From Bifidobacterium myosotis (lineage in GTDB: Bacteria; Actinomycetota; Actinomycetes; Actinomycetales; Bifidobacteriaceae): a stretch of DNA of 58,573 nucleotides. The position numbers and the translations under genes were made by a program. Each line of letters starts with the position of its first letter. Position 1 is the first letter of the stretch. The notes under the pieces were generated by a model that had not been told where the DNA came from, did no database searches, and was given only the letters and a program-made list of their open reading frames with translations. Positions 1 through 8,804 of this stretch are shown piece after piece. Where the stretch lies: contig NZ_MWWW01000017.1 of the NCBI RefSeq assembly GCF_002259745.1, forward strand, positions 1 through 58,573, read 5' to 3'.

Positions 1-279
1 AGGCTCGGTGGGCCATCACCCCGCCGACTACCTGATAGGACGCGACCCCATCCCATACCGGAAAAACCTTTCCCGCACCACCATGCAGCAGTGCGGAGCA
101 TGCGGCATTACCACCCGTTTCCAGGAGCTATTCCGCAGTACAGGGCAGGTCGGTCACGCATTACTCACCCGTTCGCCACTCTCACCCCGGCCGAAACCAG
201 GGATCCCGTTCGACTTGCATGTGTTAAGCACGCCGCCAGCGTTCATCCTGAGCCAGAATCGAACCCTCCACAAAAAAAC
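1..279 (-). rRNA. rrs: 16S ribosomal RNA, 5' end (partial)
   Basis: Read on the minus strand, the segment starts near 279 with the bifidobacterial 16S beginning (GTGGAGGGTTCGATTCTGGC near 270-250). It continues through the universal GATGAACGCTGGCGGCGTGC and the GCGAACGGGTGAGTAATGCG region, then variable region V2. The rest of the gene lies outside the left edge. The exact mature 5' end is inferred from the known start of the family. Confidence 0.97.
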
Positions 280-336
280 CTTCATGAAGAAAGCCCGAAA
301 AACAGACTCTCAAAACAAAAAAGACGAGAAAAATCC

Positions 337-365
337 TTTATAAGGAAAAAGGACCTCTCACACAA
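337..365 (-). promoter_or_regulatory. Possible second rRNA promoter P2
   Basis: A minus-strand TTGTGT (360-365) and TATAAA (337-342) are spaced by exactly 17 bases, about 60 bases upstream of mature 16S. The -10 lies inside a palindrome, TCCTTTATAAGGA. It could instead be a processing stem, because it sits downstream of the antitermination-like element. Confidence 0.4.
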
Positions 366-462
366 AACCCCATCACCATTCAACCATCTCTCAGGCACCC
401 ACCAGAAAACCAGCAGGCAGGCAATGGACTGGCAATCATTGACTATAAAGAAGTAGTACAAA

Positions 463-486
463 CACGCTCTTGAGTTCTCAAACCAC
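463..486 (-). promoter_or_regulatory. rRNA leader antitermination-type element
   Basis: The minus strand carries TTTGAGAACTCAAGAGCGTG. This closely resembles the conserved leader hairpin and boxA region found upstream of actinobacterial 16S genes, including the TGAGAACTCA core. It would be transcribed from P1 and is expected to take part in antitermination or processing. The rest of the 280-819 gap shows no gene. Confidence 0.55.
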
Positions 487-619
487 CACCACACAAGCAA
501 CCCAAGCCCCAACCAAACACAAGGAAGAAACCCGAACCGCTCAGCGGCAACAGATGAATAACCTACACCCAAACACGCATCCACGCAAACCAGAGCGCGC
601 AAAAACCCAAGGAAACGGC

Positions 620-648
620 ATAATAGCGCGCCTCCCTCGGCGTGTCGC
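620..648 (-). promoter_or_regulatory. rRNA operon promoter P1 (candidate)
   Basis: On the minus strand a -35-like GCGACA (643-648) and a -10 TATTAT (620-625) are separated by 17 bases, about 340 bases upstream of mature 16S. Spacing and position suit an rRNA promoter. The assignment rests on motif match only. Confidence 0.6.
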
Positions 649-819
649 ACAAGGCGCATTTTTCGCATTTCCGCCTTGCTAATCACCACAATACGCTTCA
701 GAAGAGTTCCGAACAGCAGCGAATCCGCTATACGGCGGGCGTGTCGCGAACGAGGAAGAACCTCAGCACATCATCATCACGCCAAATGTCGTTCACCGAA
801 AGCGGGTATACCTGTAGTC

Positions 820-1575
820 ATGACGAAGAAAATCGCTATATTGACCGGCGCCGGCATCTCCACGTCCGCCGGCATCCCCGACTTCCGCGGCCCGGACGGT
901 GTGTGGACTAAACACCCCGACCAGATGAGCGTCTATGACATCGACCTGTTCCTGACCAATAAGGAGGATCGCGAATACTCCTGGCGCTGGCAGAAGGAAT
1001 CTCCCGTATGGAATGCGCAGCCGGGCGCCGCACACAAGGCACTCGTCAAGCTGGAGAAGGCCGGCATGCTCACGCTGCTGGCCACGCAGAATTTCGATGC
1101 GTTGCATGAAAAGGCCGGCAACAGCCCGGATCTCATCGTCAATCTGCATGGCACCATCGGCACATCGCATTGCATGAAATGCCATCAGGAATACGACACC
1201 GCCGACATCATGGCGCGACTGGATGAGGAGCCGGACCCGCATTGCCATCGCAAGCTCAAGTACCGCGGCGACATGCCATGCAACGGCATCATCAAGACGG
1301 ATGTGGTGTATTTCGGCGAAGCATTGCCGGACGGTGCAATGGAGAAGTCCTACGAACGCGCCACCAAGGCGGACGAGCTGTGGGTCATCGGCTCGACGCT
1401 TGAGGTGTTCCCGGCGGCGAGCATCGTGCCGGTGGCCGCGCAGGCCGGAGTGCCGATCACCATCATGAACATGGGACGTACGCAATACGACCGGTTGGCC
1501 ACACGCCTCATCCATGAGGACATCGCCGTGGCGCTGCCCAAGCTCGTGGACGAGACTATCGCGGAGAACAGCTGA
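820..1575 (+). CDS. cobB: NAD-dependent protein deacylase (sirtuin, Sir2 family)
   Basis: Removes acetyl or other acyl groups from protein lysines using NAD+; cytoplasmic, 251 residues, normal for a bacterial class sirtuin. The NAD-binding GAGIS and GIPDFRGPDG motifs are at the N-terminus, the catalytic His is in NLHG (His110), and the zinc ligands are Cys118, Cys121, Cys142 and Cys154. The reading frame stays open upstream, but the protein family begins at MTKKIAILTGAG, so ATG 820 was chosen. No good Shine-Dalgarno precedes it, so the mRNA may be leaderless. It is convergent with threonine ammonia-lyase and lies next to an rRNA operon. The symbol is by family similarity. Confidence 0.93.
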   Translation: MTKKIAILTGAGISTSAGIPDFRGPDGVWTKHPDQMSVYDIDLFLTNKEDREYSWRWQKESPVWNAQPGAAHKALVKLEKAGMLTLLATQNFDALHEKAGNSPDLIVNLHGTIGTSHCMKCHQEYDTADIMARLDEEPDPHCHRKLKYRGDMPCNGIIKTDVVYFGEALPDGAMEKSYERATKADELWVIGSTLEVFPAASIVPVAAQAGVPITIMNMGRTQYDRLATRLIHEDIAVALPKLVDETIAENS

Positions 1576-1672
1576 CACAACTGCTTGGGGCAACGGCCGA
1601 AGGGGAGCCATAATCCTGTTCGCGACATACTCAAGGCATCGGCTTGCGCCGGTCTTCGCAGCAAGCCGCTCA

Positions 1673-1714
1673 CCTCGCCTATGGAAAACCCTTGGGCTTT
1701 CCATTTCACGGCTC
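1673..1714 (+). repeat. Hairpin repeat, family A, copy A1
   Basis: Shares the flanks CCTCGCCTAYGGA and TCCAYTTCACGGCTC with copies at 15609 and 15722, but its inner stem is different (GGAAA.CCC pairing with GGG.TTTCC). It sits between the convergent sirtuin and threonine ammonia-lyase genes, where it could act as a terminator or RNA-stability element. Confidence 0.7.
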
Positions 1715-1808
1715 AGCAGCCAAGCCTACGGTCGCGAACAGGATTAGGGCGCCCCTTCTCAGTTCCAGCGAATAGTTACGTCAGTGTTCTCTACGCAAAA
1801 AGCGCAAA

Positions 1809-3083
1809 TCAGTAGATGCGCTTGGGCTGGAATCCGGCCTCACGCAAGGCCGCAAGAATGCGGTCGATATGGTCGGGGCCGTTGGTCTCCACCGTGACAC
1901 CCAACGACACCGCATTGGTGTAATGGCCGGACGCCTTGAACTGGTCATGGTCAAGCTGAATGACGTTGGCCCGCTGCTCGGCCAGCAACGTGGCCACCTT
2001 GACCAGCTGGCCCGGGATATCCGGCAACTCGACCTCAAAGTTCATGATGCGGCCACGGGCGATCATGCCCTTCTGGATGACCGCGCCCATGGTCACGGTG
2101 TCGATGTTGCCGCCGGACATGATCGGCACCACCACATGCGGGCCTCCGGCCGCGGCGAACTTGCGCGAGCGCAGGTTCAGGTGCTCCAGCGCCGCCAAGG
2201 ACACGGCTCCAGCGGCCTCGACCACCAACTTGTGCTTTTCGAGCATGAGCAGGATCATCTCGTTGATGTCGCGCTCGGAAACGGTCACGAGATCGTCCAG
2301 GAACTCGTTGAGCAGTGCGAACGGCAGGTCGCCCGGATGCTTGACGGCGACGCCTTCCGCGGACGTGACCACCTGATCGGCCGGGGAGACATGACCGGAG
2401 GTCAGCGAGTCCTTCCATGCCGGAGAGCCTTCCGGAATCGCGCCGATCACGCGGACTTCCGGCTTGAAGGTCTTGATGGCCAGAGCAACGCCGGCACCGA
2501 GGCCGCCACCGCCCAGCGGCACCACCACATCGGTGACGTTCGGCACATCCTCCAAAATCTCAAGGCCGATGGTGCCTTGACCGCAGATGACCTCATAATC
2601 ATCGAACGGCGGCACATAGATCATGCCCTGGGTTTCGGCGAGTTCGGCGGCATGGGCGGCCGCTTCGTCGAACACATCGCCGTACAGCACCACATCGGCA
2701 CCGTAGGCCTTGGTGGCATCCACCTTGAGCGGAGGAGTGATGGTCGGCATGCAGATGGTGGCTTTGGCGCCACGCTCCCGCGCCGCATAGGCCACACCCT
2801 GCGCGTGGTTGCCGGCGGATGCGGTGACGATGCCACGGGCCAACTGCTCCTCGGACAAGGATGCGATCTTGTTGTAGGCACCGCGAATCTTGAACGATCC
2901 GGTGACCTGCAGATTCTCAGGCTTGAGCAGAATCTCATGGCCGGTCATCTCGCTCAGGACCGGAGAGGGAATGATCTCCGTGTGACGGGCCGTGCCCTTG
3001 AGACGCTTGGCGGCGAGCTTCAGTTCCGCTGCATGATCGCGTTGCAGCGCCTTCAAAACATCCTTTTGTTCCATAGTGAGCAT
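1809..3083 (-). CDS. ilvA: Threonine ammonia-lyase (threonine dehydratase) with ACT domain
   Basis: PLP enzyme converting threonine to 2-oxobutyrate and ammonia, the first step of isoleucine synthesis. It is cytoplasmic, 424 residues. The fold type II PLP lysine is in GSFKIRGAYNK (Lys65), followed by ASAGNHAQG and the glycine-rich phosphate loop GGGGLGAG. A single C-terminal ACT domain spans about 340-424 (MNFEVELPDIPGQL). That length matches the short ACT-bearing form seen in actinobacteria rather than the 514-residue E. coli IlvA with two ACT-like domains, so the biosynthetic versus catabolic role is less certain. A second in-frame ATG lies three codons downstream (MEQKD). Upstream is the composite palindrome C1. 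Confidence 0.93.
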   Translation of the reverse strand: MLTMEQKDVLKALQRDHAAELKLAAKRLKGTARHTEIIPSPVLSEMTGHEILLKPENLQVTGSFKIRGAYNKIASLSEEQLARGIVTASAGNHAQGVAYAARERGAKATICMPTITPPLKVDATKAYGADVVLYGDVFDEAAAHAAELAETQGMIYVPPFDDYEVICGQGTIGLEILEDVPNVTDVVVPLGGGGLGAGVALAIKTFKPEVRVIGAIPEGSPAWKDSLTSGHVSPADQVVTSAEGVAVKHPGDLPFALLNEFLDDLVTVSERDINEMILLMLEKHKLVVEAAGAVSLAALEHLNLRSRKFAAAGGPHVVVPIMSGGNIDTVTMGAVIQKGMIARGRIMNFEVELPDIPGQLVKVATLLAEQRANVIQLDHDQFKASGHYTNAVSLGVTVETNGPDHIDRILAALREAGFQPKRIY

Positions 3084-3114
3084 TGTAAGACCGTGACTGG
3101 CCGCAAAGCGCGGG

Positions 3115-3308
3115 TATCTCGCTTACGAGGGGTACATCTTTGCGGTAGCGGACAGCTATCTGCGTTGCAAGGGGTACCTCGACACGGAAAACCCGAGTAG
3201 AAACGTTGCCATTAAGCCGTTCATACTCGGGTTTTCGCAGATAAGGTACCCCTTGCAACGCAGATAGCTGTCCGGAAAAGCGGAAATGTACCCCTTGCAA
3301 GCGAGATA
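3115..3308. repeat. Composite palindrome, family C, copy C1
   Basis: Two arms of about 65 bases (3115-3179 and 3244-3308) are near reverse complements. Each arm holds two copies of a GCAAGGGGTAC-type motif about 45 bases apart, separated by CGGACAGCTATCTGCG. The centre contains its own hairpin (AAAACCCGAGTA at 3188 with TACTCGGGTTTT at 3224) around ATTAAGCCGTT. A second copy of the same plan lies at 50591-50778. It sits between ilvA and the alpha-glucosidase and contains no convincing gene. Confidence 0.85.
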
Positions 3309-3376
3309 GGGGAATCGCCGGCTCACGGAAGCTGCATATGCTGTCGACTGGAGGGGAGCCCGTCCGCGTTCGCCGC

Positions 3377-5197
3377 TTACAGCTGGATGACAGCGGCCTC
3401 CCACGGGTCGAGCTCGCGATTGGCCAGAGACACCACCGTGTGCGAGGCGTCGTAATTGGTGATGACCACATCCGGCTCGGCGACCCCGGAAGCGATCACA
3501 GCGGCGGATTCGCGGGGCAGATCGACGGTACGGCCGGACATGTTGACGACCACCAGCAGCCGTTCGCGGCCCAGCGAGCGGGTGAAGGCGTAGACATGCT
3601 CGTCATCCGCATCCAGCAGCTGCCACGCGCCGGCGGCGATCACAGGACGCTCGTGTCGAAGTGCGATAAGACGCTTGTAGAACGAGTACACCGAATCCGG
3701 GTCGTCGAATTCGCCGGCCGCATTGATCTCGGCATGATTTGGGTTCACCGAAATCCAAGGCTCGGTCTCGGCATCCGGCGCGGTGAAGCCGGCGTAGGCG
3801 GAGCCGTCCCACTGCATCGGCGTACGCGAATTGTCGCGGCCGCGCGCGGCCAGACCGGCCATCATCGACTCGGGGGTCTGCACCTTGGCCTCTTCGACGC
3901 GCTGACGATAGGCGTTGAGCGATTCCAGGTCGCGGTACTGGTCGAGACGGGTGAAGTGCGCATCGGTCATGCCGAGCTCCTCGCCCTGATAGACGTATGG
4001 GGTGCCGCGGTGCATGTGCAGCATGAGGCCCAGAGCCTTGGCCGAACGCACACGGTTCTCCTCGTTGGAGTCGTCTCCCCAGCGGGAGACCACACGCGGC
4101 TGATCATGGTTTCCGGTGAACAGGCTCGCCCAGCCCGCATCTGCCACGGCGGTCTGATAGCCGGCCATGATGGACTTGAGCTTCGGCAGGTCCAGCGGCA
4201 GCGGCTTCCACTTGACGCCTTCGCAATCGAAATCGACGTGCTCGAAGAGGAACAGCATGTCGAGTTCGCCGTTGGCCGGATCGGTGATGTGCTCGTCGCG
4301 CGCAGGAGTGATGCCAGGGGCCTCACCCACCGTGAGGAAGCCCTCGCGCCCCTCGAACACCTCACGACGCATTTCGGCGAGGAATTCGTCCTGACGCGGG
4401 CCGTCCGCGCAGAACGGATTCGGGTTGGAGTACCCCTCCTCGCCCACAGGCAAATCCTCGAGTTCACTACCGGCCTCGCCGGGCAGCTTGCCATTGGCAT
4501 CGGTGCGCTTGGAAATCAGCGTGATGACGTCCATGCGGAAGCCGTCAACGCCGCGGTCGAGCCACCAGTTCATCATGTCGTACACCGCGCGGCGTACATC
4601 CGGGTTCTCCCAGTTGAGATCCGGCTGCTTCTTCGAGAACTGGTGGAGGTAGTACTCGCCGCGCTCGGGGCAGTACTCCCACGCCGAGCCGCCGAAGTAG
4701 GAACCCCACTGGTTCGGCTCCGCGCCCGGCGTGCCCGGCTCGTGGCCCGGACGGGCAGGACGCCACCAGTACCAGTCAGCGTGCGGGTCGTCCTTGCTCT
4801 TGGACGCCTCGAACCAGGCGTGCTCGTCGGAGGTGTGGTTGACGACCAGGTCCATCACAATCTTCAGGCCGCGCTTGTGGGCCTCGGCGAGCAGCTCGTC
4901 CATGTCCTCCAGCGTGCCGAACAGGGGGTCGATGTCCCAGTAGTCGGAGATGTCGTAGCCGTTGTCGTCCTGCGGGGACTTGTAGACCGGGGAGAGCCAC
5001 AGCACGTCCACGCCCAGGTCGGCGAGGTAGTCCAGGCGGCTGGTGATGCCCTTGAGGTCGCCGAAACCGTCGCCGTTGGTGTCCTGGAAGGAGCGCGGGT
5101 AGATCTGGTAGACCACCGCGTTCGACCACCACGGGTTCGGGGTCGCGCCGTTGGTGCGGATGGAATCGGGAAGCAGCGGACGATTGAATGCCGTCAT
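3377..5197 (-). CDS. GH13 alpha-glucosidase (oligo-1,6-glucosidase type)
   Basis: Cytoplasmic exo-acting alpha-glucosidase of about 606 residues without signal peptide. GH13 catalytic residues are visible: nucleophile Asp223 in GFRMDV, acid/base Glu292 in VGEAPG, and Asp365 in TGNHDQPR. The N-terminal WWSNAVVYQIYPRSF and the GIT loop are typical of oligo-1,6-glucosidase, sucrase or trehalulose-type enzymes. Its position after alpha-galactoside importer genes suggests it splits the sucrose, or other glucosides, released by the alpha-galactosidase. ATG 5197 was chosen because AAAGGA at 5204-5209 lies seven bases upstream; ATG 5200 is the alternative. A LacI-type operator overlaps the leader, so it is likely regulated separately from the transporter operon. 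Confidence 0.9.
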   Translation of the reverse strand: MTAFNRPLLPDSIRTNGATPNPWWSNAVVYQIYPRSFQDTNGDGFGDLKGITSRLDYLADLGVDVLWLSPVYKSPQDDNGYDISDYWDIDPLFGTLEDMDELLAEAHKRGLKIVMDLVVNHTSDEHAWFEASKSKDDPHADWYWWRPARPGHEPGTPGAEPNQWGSYFGGSAWEYCPERGEYYLHQFSKKQPDLNWENPDVRRAVYDMMNWWLDRGVDGFRMDVITLISKRTDANGKLPGEAGSELEDLPVGEEGYSNPNPFCADGPRQDEFLAEMRREVFEGREGFLTVGEAPGITPARDEHITDPANGELDMLFLFEHVDFDCEGVKWKPLPLDLPKLKSIMAGYQTAVADAGWASLFTGNHDQPRVVSRWGDDSNEENRVRSAKALGLMLHMHRGTPYVYQGEELGMTDAHFTRLDQYRDLESLNAYRQRVEEAKVQTPESMMAGLAARGRDNSRTPMQWDGSAYAGFTAPDAETEPWISVNPNHAEINAAGEFDDPDSVYSFYKRLIALRHERPVIAAGAWQLLDADDEHVYAFTRSLGRERLLVVVNMSGRTVDLPRESAAVIASGVAEPDVVITNYDASHTVVSLANRELDPWEAAVIQL

Positions 5198-5210
5198 CAT
5201 AGGTTCCTTT

Positions 5211-5230
5211 CGTTGCAAACGTTGCAAACG
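5211..5230. promoter_or_regulatory. LacI-family operator upstream of alpha-glucosidase
   Basis: CGTTGCAAACG occurs twice, overlapping, giving two TTGCAA half-sites just upstream of the ribosome binding site. TTGCAAACGTTTGCAA-like sites are typical targets of LacI-type sugar repressors. Similar sites precede the adhesin and amylase genes at 38321 and 38436. No LacI gene lies in the window. Confidence 0.6.
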
Positions 5231-5264
5231 TCGTTGTTGCTTGGTTTGGATATACGAATATTGA

Positions 5265-5298
5265 AACAGCCCGATGGTTTTATTCCCATCGGGCTGTT
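5265..5298 (-). terminator. Hairpin between permease operon and alpha-glucosidase
   Basis: Perfect 13-bp arms (AACAGCCCGATGG with CCATCGGGCTGTT) flank an 8-base loop. On the minus strand the stem ends in TGTTTCAATATT, a weak U tract, so it could end transcription from the permease operon before the alpha-glucosidase promoter. Confidence 0.5.
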
Positions 5299-5402
5299 CA
5301 GCGGGCGTGGCGGAAAGTAATTACGGGGTACTGGTACGGAGGCATTGCGCTGAGGGGAGCCTTCAAACAGGCCATCGGACTGTTTATTTGACGGCGTCCT
5401 GC

Positions 5403-5498
5403 AATTACGGACTCGCCTATGGCGAGGCTCAATGTCACCTCGCGAGTTCGCGGTCTATCGACCGCCCGAGTCGGGCAACAGCCCACTGGGCTGTTGCC
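5403..5498 (+). repeat. Hairpin repeat, family B, copy B1, plus adjoining hairpins
   Basis: AATTACGGACTCGCCTATGG followed by CGAGGCTCAAT matches copies at 15659 and 38617 with covarying stems. It is followed by a GCGGTCTATCGACCGC hairpin (about 5451) and a 12-bp perfect inverted repeat at 5474-5498 (GGCAACAGCCCA and its complement). This fills most of the 355-base gap downstream of the permease genes; no gene is seen there. Confidence 0.65.
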
Positions 5499-5521
5499 TT
5501 AATCGACTCGTCTCGCTCGGC

Positions 5522-5564
5522 GCTGTGAAGTAGTGCAGCGCCGAGCGCTGCACTACTTCACAGC
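5522..5564 (-). terminator. Perfect 19-bp-arm palindrome spanning the permease stop codon
   Basis: Arms 5522-5540 and 5546-5564 are exact reverse complements around a 5-base loop. The right arm includes the last codons and stop of the upstream permease gene (stop at 5553-5555). No clear U tract follows, so it may protect the 3' end or block readthrough rather than act as a classical terminator. Confidence 0.6.
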
Positions 5565-6437
5565 GCCCCTCATCACACCACCGACGACCCACTTTTGGGC
5601 GAAGATGTAGACGATGAGGATCGGGGCCATGGCCATGAGGTAGCTGGAGAAGGCCATCGGGTAGTTGGTGGCGAACTGCGAACTGAACACGTACTGGGCC
5701 AGCGGGATGGTCTGGTTCGTCTGGTCCGTGAGCACGATCAACGGCAGGAGGAAGTCGTTCCAAGCCCACAGCGCGGTCAGGATGGCGATAGTGGCGTTGA
5801 TCGGGCTCATCAGCGGGAAGATGATGGTCCAGAAGATGCGCCATGTGGACGCGCCGTCGATGCGTGCCGCCTCCTCCAGCGATACCGGAATCGAGCGGAT
5901 GAAACCGGTGGCGATGAACAGGTTGGTGCCCAGACCGAGCACGGTGTACAGGATGATCAGACCGAACTGGTTGTCCAGATGCAGCGAGCCCATCTGCTTG
6001 GCGATCGGCAGCATGACCACCGGGAACGGCACGAACATGGCGGCGATGAAGAAGTAGTACAGGAAGCGGAAGAACCGCTTGTCCATGTTGCGGGCCACCG
6101 CGTAGGCCACGAAGGTGTTGGTCAGCAGGGTGAGCACCACGGCCACGACCGTGATGATCGCCGAGTTGAGTGCGGCCTTCGGGTAGTTGACCTTGGCGGA
6201 GGCATCGGCGAAGTTATGCCATTCCCAACTGGCGGGCAGGGCGAACGTACCGGCCTCGGCCGGGGTTTTCAGCGCAGTGACGATGGTGAAGTAGAGCGGC
6301 ACCAGAATCGTCAACGACAGCACGGCCACGGCGGCGGTCAGCCACCAGTTGATGTTGCGGTCCTTGCGGTACTTGACGGGCGCGGCCTTGGCGGAAGCGC
6401 CGGACTTGGACGGCGAAGCGAGAGTTGCGGTAGTCAT
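5553..6437 (-). CDS. ABC sugar transporter permease, MalG type (MsmG/RafD-like)
   Basis: Inner-membrane subunit of a CUT1 carbohydrate importer, 294 residues. About six hydrophobic segments are visible, beginning near residue 33 (WWLTAAVAVLSLTILVPLYF). The EAA loop is readable as EEAARIDGASTWRIFWTIIFPLM and docks the ATPase. A Lys/Ala-rich tail precedes the first span. It starts 21 bases after the partner permease with a GGAAAGA ribosome site, so the three transport genes form one operon. No ATPase is encoded here; the MsmK-type protein at 40401-41528 probably serves it. Likely substrate: raffinose-type alpha-galactosides, by context. Confidence 0.92.
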   Translation of the reverse strand: MTTATLASPSKSGASAKAAPVKYRKDRNINWWLTAAVAVLSLTILVPLYFTIVTALKTPAEAGTFALPASWEWHNFADASAKVNYPKAALNSAIITVVAVVLTLLTNTFVAYAVARNMDKRFFRFLYYFFIAAMFVPFPVVMLPIAKQMGSLHLDNQFGLIILYTVLGLGTNLFIATGFIRSIPVSLEEAARIDGASTWRIFWTIIFPLMSPINATIAILTALWAWNDFLLPLIVLTDQTNQTIPLAQYVFSSQFATNYPMAFSSYLMAMAPILIVYIFAQKWVVGGVMRGAVK

Positions 6438-6458
6438 TGGTCTTTCCTCTCCCCGAAA

Positions 6459-7397
6459 TCAGATCTGTTCCTGGCTGCGGGAGATGCGCAGCTGAATGAA
6501 GGCGATAACCGCCAGCACGATGAAGAAGAGCACGGCGTTCGCGGTCTGGTAGGCGTATTCGCCGCCGGTCAGGCCGCCCTTCCAAATGAGGTAGGTGACC
6601 GTCTCGGTGGCGGAGTTCGGACCGCCTTCGGTCAAGGCCACGACCTGATCGAACGTGCCGAGCGCGTTCTTCATGGACAGCACGAGGTTGATGGTGAAGA
6701 ACGGTCCGATGAGCGGGAAGGTGATCTTCCAGAACTTCTGCCATGCGTTGACGCCGTCGATGGCGGCGGCCTCGTAGATCTCGTCGTCGATGGTCTGCAG
6801 GCCGGCGAGGTAGATGAGCACGGAGTAGGCCACGCCCTGCCACACGGCGAGGAAGACGATCGGAATCCAGCTCAGCTGCTCGTTGGTCAGCAGCGACGTG
6901 GACAGCCATTCGATGCCGAGCGCTTTGCCAAGCTCGGGCAGCGGGTTCATGAAGATGTACTTGAACACGTAGCCGATGACCAGCACGGACAGGGTGTAGG
7001 GCACGAAGAAGATGGCGCGGAAGCCGTTCTTGAAGGCGATCTTCGAGTTCAGCAGCACCGACAGGAACAGGGCGATCACGTTGATGAGCACAGTAATGGC
7101 GATGGCGATAAGCAGCGTGAACAGGTAGGCGTGGCCCACACGGTTGTCCTGGAACAGGGCGATGTAGTTATTGAAGCCGATGAACTTGTAGTCGCCGTAG
7201 CCCTGGGAGTTGGTGAAGGAGTACTTCACACCGTCGAGGAACGGCAGGTACAGGAAGAAGGCGAAGATGATCGCCGCCGGGACCGCCATCCAGTAGTAGG
7301 CGGGATCGACCTTGCGCTTGGAGAAGGTGGCCACCTTCCTCTTGGCCGGCTTGGCGGCCTTGTGCGATGCGGGCTGACCGATGGTTGCGTTGGACAT
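6459..7397 (-). CDS. ABC sugar transporter permease, MalF type (MsmF/RafC-like)
   Basis: Partner permease of the CUT1 importer, 312 residues, with spans starting at YYWMAVPAAIIFAFFLYLPF. The EAA motif reads YEAAAIDGVNAWQKFWKITF. The N-terminus is basic (KPAKRKVATFSKRK), consistent with a cytoplasmic start. It begins 22 bases downstream of the binding-protein stop with GGAGAAC ahead of ATG, and is followed at 21 bases by the MalG-type gene. It is short for a MalF but normal for bifidobacterial oligosaccharide importers. Confidence 0.92.
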   Translation of the reverse strand: MSNATIGQPASHKAAKPAKRKVATFSKRKVDPAYYWMAVPAAIIFAFFLYLPFLDGVKYSFTNSQGYGDYKFIGFNNYIALFQDNRVGHAYLFTLLIAIAITVLINVIALFLSVLLNSKIAFKNGFRAIFFVPYTLSVLVIGYVFKYIFMNPLPELGKALGIEWLSTSLLTNEQLSWIPIVFLAVWQGVAYSVLIYLAGLQTIDDEIYEAAAIDGVNAWQKFWKITFPLIGPFFTINLVLSMKNALGTFDQVVALTEGGPNSATETVTYLIWKGGLTGGEYAYQTANAVLFFIVLAVIAFIQLRISRSQEQI

Positions 7398-7419
7398 TAT
7401 TGTTCTCCTCTCCTGCTCG

Positions 7420-8706
7420 TCACTCGAAGGTCCTGGCCTGGACCTTGTCCCATTCGGTCTGCATCTGGCTCAGGAAACGGTCGGTGTTCCCGGAGGTCAC
7501 CATGGTCTGCAGATAGCCGCCGATGTTGATGGACGAGGGGATGTAGTGGTCGCAGAAGTCGGCCAGACGGTTTTCCTTGAAGAATGGGCGCACGGTCTCC
7601 AGCGCTTCGTTGCCGAAGTACGTGTCCTTGAGCGGGGTGATGGCGGACTGGGCATCGGCGTAGGCGTCGAGCTGTTCCTTCTGCATCATGAACTCGACGA
7701 GCTTCATCGCCTCGTCCTTGTGCTTGGTGTTGGCGCCGATGGTGAGCATCACGTCATCGCCGGCGGTGAGGATCTGCTCGTCGGCGTCATCGGAGGCCGG
7801 CATCTGCGCGAAGCCGAGGTTGATGTCCTTGTTAATGAGCAGGATCTGCGGGATGGCGTAGGTACCGAGCGGGATGATCGCGGCCTTGCCCTGGGCGAAG
7901 CTCTGCGTGCCCTGCTGGTAGGTGACGCCAGTGTCGGCGGTGGAGTAGGTGAAGAGCTCGGCCTCCTTCTCGACCGTGGTCTTCCACAGCTCCTGGAATG
8001 TGGTCTTGCCCTGCTTCAGCTCGGTGTACTTGGTTTCGGGCACGAGCGTGCCGGCGAGCGAGGCGAGCGGGGCCTGCGTGGTCCACGCGTCCGCCACGGT
8101 GCCTTGAATCGGATTGATGCCGGCGTCCTTGAACGTGTTGAGCATGTCCGTGAACTCGGTCCAAGTGGCGGGTGGGTTCTCCGGGTCGAGGCCGACCTGC
8201 TTGAACAGGTCCTTGTTGTAGATGTATCCGGAGGCGTTGCCGGCAAACGGCAGTCCGTACAGACGCTTCTTGGCCGGATCGGTGGTCTGGACCAGGTTCT
8301 TGGCGATCTGGACCATGCCCGGATTGAGCTCGTTGACGATGTCCTCGTTGGTGAAGTCGTAGAACACGCCGGATGCGGCGAACATGCCGAAGCTGATGTC
8401 GCCGTTGAAGGTGATGACGTCCGGCACGCGGTTCTTCACGAAACGGGTGCGCAGGTCGGTCTGGGCGTTGGCGGAGTTGTTGATATTGACCTTGATGGTC
8501 GGGTTCTGCTTCTCGAAGTCCTGAATGATGCCCTTGAAGGTATCGGCGGCCTCGGATTTGAACTGGAAGAAGTCCAGCGTGACGGTGCCGGCGGTGCTGG
8601 AACCGCAGCCGGCCAGACCAAGCCCCACGGCGAGCGCGCACGCCGTTGCGGCTACGCGCATGCCCAGACGCTTCAGTCTGGTCGAGTTGGTGGAATCTGA
8701 CAGCAT
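7420..8706 (-). CDS. Extracellular sugar-binding lipoprotein (CUT1 type, raffinose MsmE/RafB-like)
   Basis: Captures oligosaccharide outside the cell and delivers it to the two permeases encoded just downstream. 428 residues. A lipoprotein signal peptide ends in LAGC, with Cys34 as lipidated residue, followed by a Gly/Ser linker and the solute-binding fold ([18 protein letters not shown] onward). ATG 8706 was chosen because AAAGGAG lies six bases upstream and the resulting signal peptide is well formed; the open frame extends further but is not needed. The gene pair with the divergent ROK regulator and alpha-galactosidase suggests raffinose-family substrates; substrate is inference. Confidence 0.93.
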   Translation of the reverse strand: MLSDSTNSTRLKRLGMRVAATACALAVGLGLAGCGSSTAGTVTLDFFQFKSEAADTFKGIIQDFEKQNPTIKVNINNSANAQTDLRTRFVKNRVPDVITFNGDISFGMFAASGVFYDFTNEDIVNELNPGMVQIAKNLVQTTDPAKKRLYGLPFAGNASGYIYNKDLFKQVGLDPENPPATWTEFTDMLNTFKDAGINPIQGTVADAWTTQAPLASLAGTLVPETKYTELKQGKTTFQELWKTTVEKEAELFTYSTADTGVTYQQGTQSFAQGKAAIIPLGTYAIPQILLINKDINLGFAQMPASDDADEQILTAGDDVMLTIGANTKHKDEAMKLVEFMMQKEQLDAYADAQSAITPLKDTYFGNEALETVRPFFKENRLADFCDHYIPSSINIGGYLQTMVTSGNTDRFLSQMQTEWDKVQARTFE

Positions 8707-8804
8707 ATGTGACTCCTTTATCTTTCCTTCCAACCTCCGGCCCCTATGCCGGTAGGTTCTTTCCACGGTGTCCAAGGTACCGTTTCGTCCATTTCATTCC
8801 CAGT

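Noticed and set aside
280..819. Protein-coding gene in the rRNA leader region
   Set aside because: Short overlapping frames there lack ribosome sites and coincide with the 16S leader and promoters.
3156..3404. Small ORF with LACKGY-like repeats across C1, and a like frame in C2
   Set aside because: The residue repeat arises from the DNA palindrome motif read in frame; both arms are symmetric at DNA level and start and stop are not conserved.
3338..5320. Long plus-strand open frame opposite the alpha-glucosidase (660 codons)
   Set aside because: It is the antisense shadow of a clear GH13 gene in GC-rich DNA and shows no family motif or ribosome site. Similar shadows at 10188-12473, 13446-15599, 20980-23679 and 47129-49915 were rejected for the same reason.
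7381..8700. Plus-strand ORF opposite the sugar-binding protein
   Set aside because: The lipoprotein on the other strand has signal peptide, lipobox and Shine-Dalgarno; the plus frame has none.
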